64,000 nt of DNA from Erythrobacter dokdonensis DSW-74 (lineage in GTDB: Bacteria; Pseudomonadota; Alphaproteobacteria; Sphingomonadales; Sphingomonadaceae). How positions within the stretch are numbered: position 1 is the stretch's first letter; every line of letters begins with the position of its first letter. Shown in pieces: positions 17,139-24,912 of the stretch. The stretch is taken from NCBI RefSeq assembly GCF_001677335.1, contig NZ_LZYB01000006.1:272931-336930 (forward strand). The letters are read 5' to 3'. Both the position numbers and the translations under genes were made by a program. Below the pieces are notes generated by a model. That model was not told where the DNA came from. It searched no databases and saw nothing but the letters and a program-made list of their open reading frames with translations.

Positions 17139-17457
17139 AGCGTGCGGTCCCCTCAAAAACCGAGAATCGATGAAAGCGCGGGTCAGAGATTCAAGTGCGC
17201 GCCGCTTCGCTAGGGGGGCTGCGTGACAGAATTCTTGCAGCATGACAGCCGCGTGGCATTTGCTGAAATATGACTGAAGAAAGTCAAATATGACAAAAGC
17301 GGGGTGTCGCTTCTCCTCAAATGTTACAGAGAAAAACACTGTAAAAGCAATTGTCTAGGTTCAAAAATTGCAGAAAAATTACAGTGTTACGGTTTTGTTG
17401 CATTGAGGAGCGCGCTGAGTCACTATGCTCGTCGAACTGGAAGAGGAGCCAAGCCCC
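17139..17457. promoter_or_regulatory. AT-rich divergent promoter region with repeated motifs
   Basis: 319 bp separate the lipoprotein/receptor operon (minus) from the TPR gene (plus). AAATATGAC occurs at 17266-17274 and 17286-17294, exactly 20 bp apart. TGACAG occurs at 17224-17229 and 17243-17248. TTACAG-N9-CTGTAA forms an inverted repeat at 17324-17344, with another TTACAG at 17379-17384. These look like regulator sites, but the spacings do not match a PHO box. No gene is seen inside. Confidence 0.4.
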
Positions 17458-17865
17458 ATGTCCGTAACCGCTTTCGCAATTGCACTTGTCGCCGCTACCC
17501 CGCTGGCCGATGCGCCCGTCGCGCAACTGCAGGCCGCGCCCGAGGGCGATCTGGCCGCCCAGACCCTTGCCGCCGGACGCGAGGACGAGGCGCTGGCGGT
17601 GCTGCAGCGCGCTGTTGCCGCCAATCCGCATGACCCGGCCGTGCTGATCAATCTCGGTATCGCCTATGCCCACAAGGGCGAGGATGCGAAGGCCCGCACC
17701 GCGTTCGAGGCCGCGCTGACCTGCCACGAGGTTGTCGAGCTCGACACCGCCGACGGCACCGCCACCGATTCGCGGCGTCTTGCCCGCAAGGCGATCCGCA
17801 TGCTGGAGCGCGGAGAGTTTCGCAGCGGCCCGGCCCGCGGCGAACAGCTGACCTATCGCGACTGA
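17458..17865 (+). CDS. Exported TPR-repeat protein
   Basis: A 135-aa protein with a hydrophobic leader (FAIALVAATPLADAP) and one to two tetratricopeptide repeats (AGREDEALAVLQRAVAANPHDPAVLINLGIAYAH, read as two adjoining helices pairs, then KGEDAKARTAFEAAL). TPRs mediate protein-protein contacts. The ATG at 17458 is chosen because GAGGAG lies directly upstream; an ATG at 17425 is also in frame. It diverges from the TonB-receptor operon and may be its accessory, but nothing direct shows this. Confidence 0.7.
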   Translation: MSVTAFAIALVAATPLADAPVAQLQAAPEGDLAAQTLAAGREDEALAVLQRAVAANPHDPAVLINLGIAYAHKGEDAKARTAFEAALTCHEVVELDTADGTATDSRRLARKAIRMLERGEFRSGPARGEQLTYRD

Positions 17866-17908
17866 CATGCCTTCCCGCGCGGCCTTTCGGGGCGCACCGG
17901 GGCACGAG

Positions 17909-17944
17909 ACGGGCGGCTTGCCGGCAAGGCGGGCCGTCCGTTTT
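17909..17944 (+). terminator. Possible terminator of the TPR gene
   Basis: CTTGCC/GGCAAG forms the core of an imperfect GC-rich hairpin (about 17909-17937), followed by a TTTT run at 17941-17944. Mismatches in the lower stem make it moderate only. Confidence 0.35.
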
Positions 17945-17985
17945 GCTGCCGGGCGAGGGTGCGACGGCGGAAAGCACGGCGGGGA

Positions 17986-18003
17986 CTGTCACCTGCCTGT
18001 CAT
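17986..18003 (+). promoter_or_regulatory. PHO box upstream of the type IV secretion operon
   Basis: CTGTCAC-CTGC-CTGTCAT matches the PhoB half-site consensus (CTGTCAT-N4-CTGTCAT or CAC) in 13 to 14 of 14 positions, with the correct 11-bp period. A -10-like GACAAT follows at 18012-18017, a start site would fall near 18025, then GGAGGG at 18031 and the ATG at 18044. Geometry and orientation fit a PhoB-activated promoter in which the box replaces the -35. Confidence 0.7.
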
Positions 18004-18043
18004 TTAGGATAGACAATAGGGAGACATTCTGGAGGGCCCTGGA

Positions 18044-18667
18044 ATGATTCTCGCCGCGGCATGCCGCGCCGCCATTGCTGCTACCTTGCTGACCGTCGCT
18101 ACCGCGGCGCATGCCGACGTGCTCGAACTGGGCGTGGAGGGAGCACGCTGGGTTGCAGGGCCGCTCGCGGGAACCGCCGCGGCGGACCAAAGCAGCGCGC
18201 CGGTGGCGGTCGAAGGGCTGGCGCTGCCGGATGCTGCCATCGCCGATCCTGCGCGCAACGCCGCCGCGGTGCCGCCTCGCTATACCGCCAAGATCAACGA
18301 ACTCGCGGCACGGTTCGACCTGTCGCCCGCATTGCTCGAGGCGGTGGTGTGGCAGGAAAGCCGCTGGCGCGAGAATGCCGTCTCGCCGGTCGGCGCGCGG
18401 GGCCTCGCCCAGCTGATGCCGGGCACGGCGCGCTATCTCGGGGTCAACCCCGAAGATCCCTTCCAGAATCTCGAGGGCGGGGCGCGTTACCTGCGCGAAC
18501 AGCTCGACCGGTTCGACGGAGATCTCGAAAAGGCTCTGGCCGCCTACAACGCCGGCCCCGGAAGGGTCGAGCGCGCGGGAGGCATCCCGAACATTCGCGA
18601 GACGAAACACTATGTGGCGGCCATCATGGGCCGCCTCGCCAGCCATTCGCGCCCCGCTGGCCAATAG
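18044..18667 (+). CDS. Lytic transglycosylase, VirB1-like
   Basis: A 207-aa protein with a signal peptide (ending AAHADV) and an SLT domain in the C-terminal half. The catalytic Glu is in VVWQESRWR, followed by GARGLAQLMPGTARYLGV and AAYNAGPGRV. It cleaves peptidoglycan glycan strands to let the secretion channel pass. It is first in a tightly packed operon with virB2-virB11 genes and sits right behind the PHO-box promoter. Length and position match VirB1 proteins of conjugation-like systems. Confidence 0.88.
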   Translation: MILAAACRAAIAATLLTVATAAHADVLELGVEGARWVAGPLAGTAAADQSSAPVAVEGLALPDAAIADPARNAAAVPPRYTAKINELAARFDLSPALLEAVVWQESRWRENAVSPVGARGLAQLMPGTARYLGVNPEDPFQNLEGGARYLREQLDRFDGDLEKALAAYNAGPGRVERAGGIPNIRETKHYVAAIMGRLASHSRPAGQ

Positions 18668-18691
18668 GCCTGCTGCGCCATTATCAGGACG

Positions 18692-19015
18692 ATGAGAGAC
18701 TGCATGACTTCGCTATTCCGCCTTCCCGCCCGCATCGCCGCGCTGCTGGCACTCGCGCTCGCGCCCAGCGCGGCGTTCGCGCAAGGAGCCGATCCGGCGG
18801 GCTCGGGCCCGATCAACAATGCGCTGTTGTGGTTGCAGGGCACGCTGCTCGGCACGGTGGCGACCACGGTTGCCGTGATGGCGGTCGCCGCGATCGGCTT
18901 CATGATGCTGACCGGCCGGATGAACTGGCGCTTCGGCGCGACCGTGATCATCGGCGTCTTCATCCTGTTCGGCGCCACCACCATCGTGGCCGGCATCCAG
19001 TCGGCGGCCGGGTAA
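18692..19015 (+). CDS. virB2: VirB2/TrbC-like pilin
   Basis: A 107-aa protein with a long signal peptide (ALAPSAAFAQG) and two hydrophobic helices (TLLGTVATTVAVMAVAAIGF and VIIGVFILFGATTIVAG) separated by a short basic loop, as in VirB2/TrbC pilins. It is the major extracellular pilus subunit of type IV secretion systems. ATG at 18692 or 18704 can both serve; the first has CAGGA nearby. It lies between the VirB1-like gene and virB3. Confidence 0.85.
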   Translation: MRDCMTSLFRLPARIAALLALALAPSAAFAQGADPAGSGPINNALLWLQGTLLGTVATTVAVMAVAAIGFMMLTGRMNWRFGATVIIGVFILFGATTIVAGIQSAAG

Positions 19016-19026
19016 GGGCGAAGGCG

Positions 19027-19311
19027 ATGAGCGAGCTTGTCCGCCATCCGGTCCACCGCGCGCTCACCCGCCCGCAGATGTTCGCGGGCGTGACGATGAA
19101 CTTCTTCATCATCAACCTGATGGTGACGACCATCGCCTTCCTGATCCTCAAGAGCTTCTGGATCATCCCCGTGCCGATCGTGATGCACGTCATCGGTTAT
19201 TTCGCCTCGCTGCGCGAACCGCGCATTTTCGACCTGTGGATCACCAAGGTTTCGAAATGCCCGCGCGTGCCCAATTTCAAGCGCTGGGGGTGCAATTCCT
19301 ATGCCCCGTAA
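19027..19311 (+). CDS. virB3: VirB3-like inner-membrane protein
   Basis: A 94-aa protein starting MSELVRHPVHRALTRPQMF, the characteristic VirB3 opening, followed by two hydrophobic helices (FFIINLMVTTIAFLILKSF; VPIVMHVIGYFASL) and a conserved C-terminal DLW-type segment. It sits 12 bp after virB2, and its last 11 bases overlap the start of virB4. VirB3 and VirB4 are functional partners and are often fused. It is an inner-membrane component of the type IV secretion machine. Confidence 0.9.
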   Translation: MSELVRHPVHRALTRPQMFAGVTMNFFIINLMVTTIAFLILKSFWIIPVPIVMHVIGYFASLREPRIFDLWITKVSKCPRVPNFKRWGCNSYAP

Positions 19312-21745
19312 GTGGATCGGCCCTGCCGCGTGGAGCGCGAAGGAGGCCAAGGTCGGCGACCGCCTGCCCTATGCCCGCCTGATCGACGAAAACACCGTGC
19401 TGCTGCGCGACGGCTCGGTCATGAGCGCGATCCAGGTGCCGGGTCTGCTGTTCGAGACCGAGGATTCCGACGCGCTGAATGCCCACGCCGCCACGCGCGA
19501 GGTGATGCTGCGTTCGACGCTGGATGCGCGTTTCGTGATGTATCACCACGTCATCCGCCGCCGCGTGGAGGTGGAGCTCGATGCGGAATTCCCCGATCCC
19601 CTCTCGCGCCATATCGACGCGCGCTGGAAGCAGCGGCTGGCCGGGGGATCGCTGTTCATCAATGATCAGTTCGTGACCCTGATCCGCCGCCCCGCGCGCG
19701 GCAAGACGGGCCTGCCGGAGCGCCTTTCCAAGCTGTTCAGCCGCGCAGGCGCAGACGAGCTTGAGGCCGATCCCAAGGATATCCGCAGCCTCAAGGCCGC
19801 GATCACCGGCCTCGTCGCCAGCCTGCAGAATTATGGCGCGGCGGTGCTTGGCGACTACCAGGCCCCCGGCAGCAGCGGCACCAATTCGGAGATGCTGGAG
19901 CTGCTCTCGGCGCTATATAATGGCGAGATGCGCCCGGTGCGCCGACCGTCGGAAGACACCGATATCGGCCAGATGCTCCCCTATCGCCGTGCCTCATTCG
20001 GCCTCGATGCGATGGAACTGAGGGGCAGCGCGGCGCCCGATTTCGCCGCGATTCTCGGGCTGAAAGACTACCCCGAAGCGACCTCGCCCGGCCTGCTCGA
20101 CAACCTGCTGCGCCTGCCGTTCGAAATGGTGGTGAGCGAAAGCTATGCCCCGAACGAGCGCACCACGGCGAAGGAACGCATCGACCTCGCGCTGCGCCGC
20201 TCGCGGTCGGTCGACGAGGAAGCAGCCGCAGAGCGGGGCGAGATGCTGGCCGCGCGCGATGCGCTCGGCAACGGCGCTGTGGGCTTCGGCGATCATCACC
20301 TCACCGTGCTGGTCCGCGAAAGCACCTTGCCGCGCCTCGACGATGCGATGGCCGCCTGCGCTGCCGCGCTGGCCGATACCGGCGCGATCGCGGTGCGCGA
20401 GGACACGAACCTCGAACCGGCCTTCTGGGCGCAGTTCCCGGGCAACGAGGAATATATCGTGCGCCGCGCGCTGATTTCCTCGGCCAATATGGCAGGCTTC
20501 GGGTCTTTCCACGGCTTTGCGCTAGGGCAGGCGAGCGGCAACCACTGGGGCGATGCGGTGACCCTGCTGGAAACCACCAGCGCCACGCCGTTCTTCTTCA
20601 ATTTCCACCACGGCGACCTGGGCAATTTCTCGGTCATCGGCCCGTCGGGTTCGGGCAAGACCGTGGTGATGAACTTCCTCGCCGCACAGGCACAAAAGTT
20701 CAAACCGCGCACCATCCTGTTCGACAAGGATCGCGGCGCGGAGCTGTTCATTCGCGGCATCGGCGGGCGCTATGACCGGATCGCGCCGGGCCAGCCCACC
20801 GGCTTCAACCCGCTGAGCCTGCCCGACACCCCCGCCAACCGCGCTTTCCTGCGCGACTGGCTGGCGGTGCTGCTCAAGGCCGAAGGGCCGGAGGAGTTTT
20901 CGACCATTTCGGCGGCGGTCGATGCGACCTATGCCAACGACCCCGCGCTGCGGCGCCTGAGGCATTTCAAGGAACTGCTGGCAGGCACGCGTCGCCCGGA
21001 ACCCGGCGATCTGGCCGACCGGCTGGCGGCGTGGATCGGGGAGGGCGAGCACGCCTGGCTGTTCGACAATGCGCGCGACCGGCTCGACCTCGAAACCCGC
21101 GTCATGGGCTTCGACATGACCGCGCTGCTCGAAAACCCGCGCCTGCGCACGCCGACGATGATGTACCTGTTCCACCGCATCGATGAACGGCTGGACGGGC
21201 AGCCGACCATGATCCTGATCGACGAGGGATGGAAGGCGCTTGATGACGAAGTCTTCGCCGCGCGTATCCGCGACTGGCTCAAGACCCTTCGGAAGCGCAA
21301 CGCCCTGGTCGGCTTTGCGACGCAATCTGCGCGCGATGCGCTCGACAGCCGCATCTCGACCGCGCTGGTCGAACAGACCGCGACCATGGTGTTCATGCCC
21401 AACAGCCGCGCGCGGCCCGAGGATTACTGCGACGGCTTTGGCCTGACGGATCACGAATTTGCGCTGATCCGAAGCCTGCCTGCCCATTCGCGCTGCTTCC
21501 TCGTGCGCCAGCCCGATGCCAGCGTCGTGGTGCGGCTCGATCTGTCCGGCGCGCCTGAAGTGCTCACCATCCTGTCGGGCCGCGAAAGCGCGGTCAGGCG
21601 GCTCGATCTCCTGCGCGAGGCGGTGGGCGATGAACCGGCTGCATGGTTTCCGGCGCTCACCGGCCGGGCTTGGCCAGAATTCATGGGGCCCGATGGTGCG
21701 GCGCTGGATAGTGACGGTGGCCCGGTCTGGCAGGCAGCGGAATGA
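19301..21745 (+). CDS. virB4: VirB4 ATPase of type IV secretion
   Basis: An 814-aa ATPase with an N-terminal CagE/TrbE-VirB domain and a C-terminal motor. Walker A is GPSGSGKTV at about 447-455 and Walker B is MILIDEGWKAL, followed by GFATQSARDAL. It powers pilus assembly and substrate movement at the inner membrane. Length matches family members (about 790-820). It overlaps virB3 by 11 nt and virB6 by 4 nt. Confidence 0.95.
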   Translation: MPRKWIGPAAWSAKEAKVGDRLPYARLIDENTVLLRDGSVMSAIQVPGLLFETEDSDALNAHAATREVMLRSTLDARFVMYHHVIRRRVEVELDAEFPDPLSRHIDARWKQRLAGGSLFINDQFVTLIRRPARGKTGLPERLSKLFSRAGADELEADPKDIRSLKAAITGLVASLQNYGAAVLGDYQAPGSSGTNSEMLELLSALYNGEMRPVRRPSEDTDIGQMLPYRRASFGLDAMELRGSAAPDFAAILGLKDYPEATSPGLLDNLLRLPFEMVVSESYAPNERTTAKERIDLALRRSRSVDEEAAAERGEMLAARDALGNGAVGFGDHHLTVLVRESTLPRLDDAMAACAAALADTGAIAVREDTNLEPAFWAQFPGNEEYIVRRALISSANMAGFGSFHGFALGQASGNHWGDAVTLLETTSATPFFFNFHHGDLGNFSVIGPSGSGKTVVMNFLAAQAQKFKPRTILFDKDRGAELFIRGIGGRYDRIAPGQPTGFNPLSLPDTPANRAFLRDWLAVLLKAEGPEEFSTISAAVDATYANDPALRRLRHFKELLAGTRRPEPGDLADRLAAWIGEGEHAWLFDNARDRLDLETRVMGFDMTALLENPRLRTPTMMYLFHRIDERLDGQPTMILIDEGWKALDDEVFAARIRDWLKTLRKRNALVGFATQSARDALDSRISTALVEQTATMVFMPNSRARPEDYCDGFGLTDHEFALIRSLPAHSRCFLVRQPDASVVVRLDLSGAPEVLTILSGRESAVRRLDLLREAVGDEPAAWFPALTGRAWPEFMGPDGAALDSDGGPVWQAAE

Positions 21746-22962
21746 GCACCGCCTGCGATCTTGCCGCCCAATCGATGGGCACCGGCGTCGCCGCCGCGCT
21801 GTCGGCGGTGGACTGCATTGCCAGCGGGGTTTCCGAACAGGCCTTCAACCGCCTGTTCGGTACTGACGGCCAGCTCACCTTCGCGCTGACGCTGATGCTG
21901 GTGCTGTATGTGGGGTTCTTCGCAATCTCGCTGATGCTCGGCCGGTCGAACCTCGGCGTGCGGGCGCTGCTGCCAAAGGTCATCACGCTGGGGCTGGTGA
22001 TCGGCTTTGCGACCAGTTTCGTCGCCTTTTCGACCGTGTTCTACAACATCTTCATCGGCGGGCCCGACCAGATCGCGGGCATCCTCACCGGCACGCCCAG
22101 AGGCTCGGGGGGCGAAAGCGCGACCAGCGTGTTCGCGCAGAAGCTTGACGTTGTGTTCCTCGCGATCCAGCAGGCGAGCGGAGACACAAGGGATATCAAC
22201 GCTTTCTCGCCGCCCGGCATGATGTGGTTCGGGGCGATGCTGCTGCTGCTGGGGACAGTCGGCCTGCTGGTCACGGCGCGGATCGCGCTGGCGTTGCTGC
22301 TTGCCGTGGGACCGATTTTCGTGGTGCTGGCGCTGTTCGAAGGCACGCGCGGGCTGTTCACCGGCTGGCTCAAGGGGCTGACGATGATGGCGCTCGCCCC
22401 GCTCTTTGCGGTGCTGGGCGGGACGATCATGCTCGAACTCTCGGTGCCGATCCTCGCCGCGCTGGTGGCGGTGCCGGGCGTGATCGACCAGCAGGCGGCG
22501 ATGGCCTTTTTCCTTGTCGGCGCGGTGCACATGGCGCTGATGTTCCTCGCGCTCAAGGTCGCCTCGACCATGGTGGCGGGCTGGCAGGTTTTCGGTCTGG
22601 TGCCCGCGCGAGAGCGGGATCGCGGGTCGGATGGCCCGCGCATGATGCCGCCTGCGCAAGCCATGCAGGGCACGCCGCGCGGTGCCAGTTTGACCCCCGC
22701 CAGCGCCGGCTTGACCCCCCGCAGGCTCGACGTCGCCCCGCTTCAACCCGCGCTTGCGGCCAATGACACGGGGTCTGGCGGCGCTGTTTCACGTGAAACA
22801 CGCGTCTATGCGACCAGCGGCGGGGGCGGGCAGGTGAGCCCGCTTAATCCCGCGACCTCGCGCACCCGCGGCATCGGCAACCGCTTCCGTTCCGCGTCAG
22901 CGGTTTCGGGCAGCGCCGCGCCCAAGCCCGCCGCGCCCACCCCCTCGGAGACCTACCAATGA
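21742..22962 (+). CDS. virB6: VirB6-like polytopic channel protein
   Basis: A 406-aa inner-membrane protein with an extracytoplasmic N-terminus, about five to six membrane helices (for instance TFALTLMLVLYVGFFAISLML, LLLLGTVGLLVTARIALALLL read as adjacent parts, and AFFLVGAVHMALMFLALKV), and a poorly conserved proline/serine-rich C-terminal tail of about 100 residues. VirB6 contributes to the translocation channel. The tail contains an exact chromosomal parS sequence at 22785-22800. It overlaps virB4 and virB9 by 4 nt each, leaving no room for a virB8 gene. Confidence 0.88.
   Translation: MSTACDLAAQSMGTGVAAALSAVDCIASGVSEQAFNRLFGTDGQLTFALTLMLVLYVGFFAISLMLGRSNLGVRALLPKVITLGLVIGFATSFVAFSTVFYNIFIGGPDQIAGILTGTPRGSGGESATSVFAQKLDVVFLAIQQASGDTRDINAFSPPGMMWFGAMLLLLGTVGLLVTARIALALLLAVGPIFVVLALFEGTRGLFTGWLKGLTMMALAPLFAVLGGTIMLELSVPILAALVAVPGVIDQQAAMAFFLVGAVHMALMFLALKVASTMVAGWQVFGLVPARERDRGSDGPRMMPPAQAMQGTPRGASLTPASAGLTPRRLDVAPLQPALAANDTGSGGAVSRETRVYATSGGGGQVSPLNPATSRTRGIGNRFRSASAVSGSAAPKPAAPTPSETYQ
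22785..22800. other. parS chromosome-partition site
   Basis: TGTTTCACGTGAAACA is a perfect 16-bp palindrome identical to the bacterial parS consensus bound by ParB/Spo0J. Chance occurrence in 64 kb is of the order of 1 in 10^5. It encodes VSRET in the variable tail of VirB6. In alphaproteobacteria, parS sites lie close to the origin of replication, so this window is probably origin-proximal. Confidence 0.9.
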
Positions 22963-23768
22963 TCCGCCCCGGCCTGATCCGGCTGACCCTCGCCCCGCTT
23001 GTGCTCGCCTGCACCGCCCCTGCGCTGGCCGACGATCCGCGCCTGAAAACGCTCGTCTTTGACGAGGCGAGCGTGGTGCGCATCGACGGCAAGGTGCTGG
23101 TGCAGACCACCATCAAGTTCGCCCCCGACGAGGTGATCGAGAATGTCGCCATCGGGGATTCGACCGCGTGGCAGGTGCAGCCCAACAAGGCGCAGGACAT
23201 CCTGTTCGTGAAGCCGCTCGAACCCTCGGCACGCACCAACATGACCGTGGTGACCGACAAGCGCACCTACCTGTTCGATCTCGTCGCCTCGCCTCGCAAT
23301 GCGCCGCTCTATGTGCTGCAATTCCGCTATCCCGAACTGGAAAAGGCCGAGGAAGAAGCGCGCCTTGCCGCCGCTGCCGAAGCCGAGCGGCTGGCTGCGA
23401 GCCCGGCGGAGTTGGCGGCGGCAAAGGATCCTTATGCTGTCGCCGATCCGGCCAGTCTCAATTTCGAGTGGGCAAGCGCGGGAACGCGCGAATTGTTGCC
23501 CGCACGCGCCTACGACGACGGTGATGCGGTGTTCCTGACCTGGCCCGCCGGGACCGCGATTCCGGCGATCCTCGTCACCAACGAAGACGGCGAGGAAGGC
23601 CCGGTCAATTTCACGGTACGCGGCGAAACGGTGGTGGTTGACGGCGTGCCGCCGCAGATCATCCTGCGTTCGGGCCGCGATACCGCCACGCTTACCAATC
23701 TCGGCCCCGCTGCTCCGAGCGCCCGCAGCGCCGGACTGACGGCGCCGCGCAAGAAGGGAGCCAACTGA
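22959..23768 (+). CDS. virB9: VirB9-like periplasmic/outer-membrane core protein
   Basis: A 269-aa protein with a signal peptide (ending APALADD), the N-terminal VirB9/CagX strand region (RLKTLVFDEASVVRIDGK), a charged Ala/Glu linker (about 125-150) and the C-terminal domain that contacts VirB7 and VirB10 (NFEWAS, AVFLTWPAGTAIPAIL, ILRSG). It forms the outer-membrane core complex with VirB10. It overlaps virB6 by 4 nt and virB10 by 1 nt. Confidence 0.9.
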   Translation: MIRPGLIRLTLAPLVLACTAPALADDPRLKTLVFDEASVVRIDGKVLVQTTIKFAPDEVIENVAIGDSTAWQVQPNKAQDILFVKPLEPSARTNMTVVTDKRTYLFDLVASPRNAPLYVLQFRYPELEKAEEEARLAAAAEAERLAASPAELAAAKDPYAVADPASLNFEWASAGTRELLPARAYDDGDAVFLTWPAGTAIPAILVTNEDGEEGPVNFTVRGETVVVDGVPPQIILRSGRDTATLTNLGPAAPSARSAGLTAPRKKGAN

Positions 23769-24904
23769 TGCGCCTTGCCATGCGTCTGCCGCCGAAGAAG
23801 GGCTCTGCCGGTTCCGACGAGACGATCGACCCGCGCGAGCAGGAATCCGCCGAGATCATCGATCTCGCCAGCCGCGCGGCCTTTCCTGCCGTCACCGACC
23901 GCAAGGCCAGGGGTGACGGGCTGGGCCTTGCCGCCGGGGTGGCGATGATCGCTTTGATCGGGGCGGTGACCTTCTGGGCGATGGAATCGGCGCGCCTGCC
24001 TGACCCCGAGAGCGTGGGCAATCCAGACCTTGCCCCGCCGCAGGCCGCCGTCGCGGCGCCTGCAGCGGTCGCCGTGCCCGCCGCCGCGCCTGCCACGGTC
24101 ACGCCGCAGCCAGATCCCGCACCCGCGCCGGTGCTCGCCAACCAGCCCGCGCAGGTGGCGATGCCGGTCACCAATCCCTATGCCAGCCCGACCATGGTGT
24201 TCGACGCGAGCCGTTCGGCCAACAGCCCGCGCCTTGCCGAAGCCCCTGTCGGTGCTCCTGCGCCGACCGGTGCGACCGGCGCTGACATGGGCAATTCGAG
24301 CGCAGCGGCCTTTGCCAGCCGCGTGGGCGGCGTGGGCGGCGCGCCTGCTCAGGCGCGCGCTATGACCAATCCCTCGACCACCGTCACCGAAGGCACGCTG
24401 ATCCCCGCGATCCTCGAGACCGCGATCAACACCGACGTGCCGGGCTATGTGCGCGCGGTGGTGAGCCAGGACGTGCGAAGCTTCGATGGCAAGCGCGTGC
24501 TGATCCCGCGTTCCTCGCGCCTGATCGGCCAGTATCAGGCCGGAGTCGAGCAGGGGCAGAAGCGCGCCTATGTGATCTGGACCCGGCTGATCCGTCCCGA
24601 CGGGGTTTCGGTCAACCTCGGCTCGCCCGCAGTCGGTTTCGACGGCACCACAGGGCTGGAGGGCGACGTCAACAGCCACTTCTTCAAGCGCTTCGGTTCA
24701 GGCCTGCTGCTGTCGGTTGTGGGCGGCCTCGGCGCGTTGGCGACCGGCGGGGTCGGCGGTGTGATCGTGGCCGGCGGTGCGCAGGGTGCGGCCAATTCGG
24801 CGGTCCAGCAGACGGGCAATATCAGCCCCACCATCCGCGTGCGCATGGGGGAGCCGATCCGCGTCTTCACCGCGCGCGATCTCGATTTCAGCACCGTGAA
24901 CTGA
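23768..24904 (+). CDS. virB10: VirB10-like energy-coupling scaffold protein
   Basis: A 378-aa protein: a cytoplasmic N-terminus, one TM helix (about 58-77, LAAGVAMIALIGAVTFWA), a Pro/Ala-rich periplasmic region, then the conserved TrbI/VirB10 domain (VTEGTLIPAILETAINTD, RVLIPRSSRLIGQY, GDVNSHFFKRFGSGLLLS). It spans both membranes and transmits ATPase-driven change to the outer-membrane channel. It is part of the continuous T4SS operon, one base overlapping virB9. Confidence 0.93.
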   Translation: MRLAMRLPPKKGSAGSDETIDPREQESAEIIDLASRAAFPAVTDRKARGDGLGLAAGVAMIALIGAVTFWAMESARLPDPESVGNPDLAPPQAAVAAPAAVAVPAAAPATVTPQPDPAPAPVLANQPAQVAMPVTNPYASPTMVFDASRSANSPRLAEAPVGAPAPTGATGADMGNSSAAAFASRVGGVGGAPAQARAMTNPSTTVTEGTLIPAILETAINTDVPGYVRAVVSQDVRSFDGKRVLIPRSSRLIGQYQAGVEQGQKRAYVIWTRLIRPDGVSVNLGSPAVGFDGTTGLEGDVNSHFFKRFGSGLLLSVVGGLGALATGGVGGVIVAGGAQGAANSAVQQTGNISPTIRVRMGEPIRVFTARDLDFSTVN

Positions 24905-24912
24905 ACCCCGGC

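Noticed and set aside
17223..17294. PHO-box reading of the TGTCAT/GTCAC repeats upstream of the lipoprotein/receptor operon
   Set aside because: Half sites are 19, 20 and 27 bp apart instead of 11, so PhoB binding is not supported.
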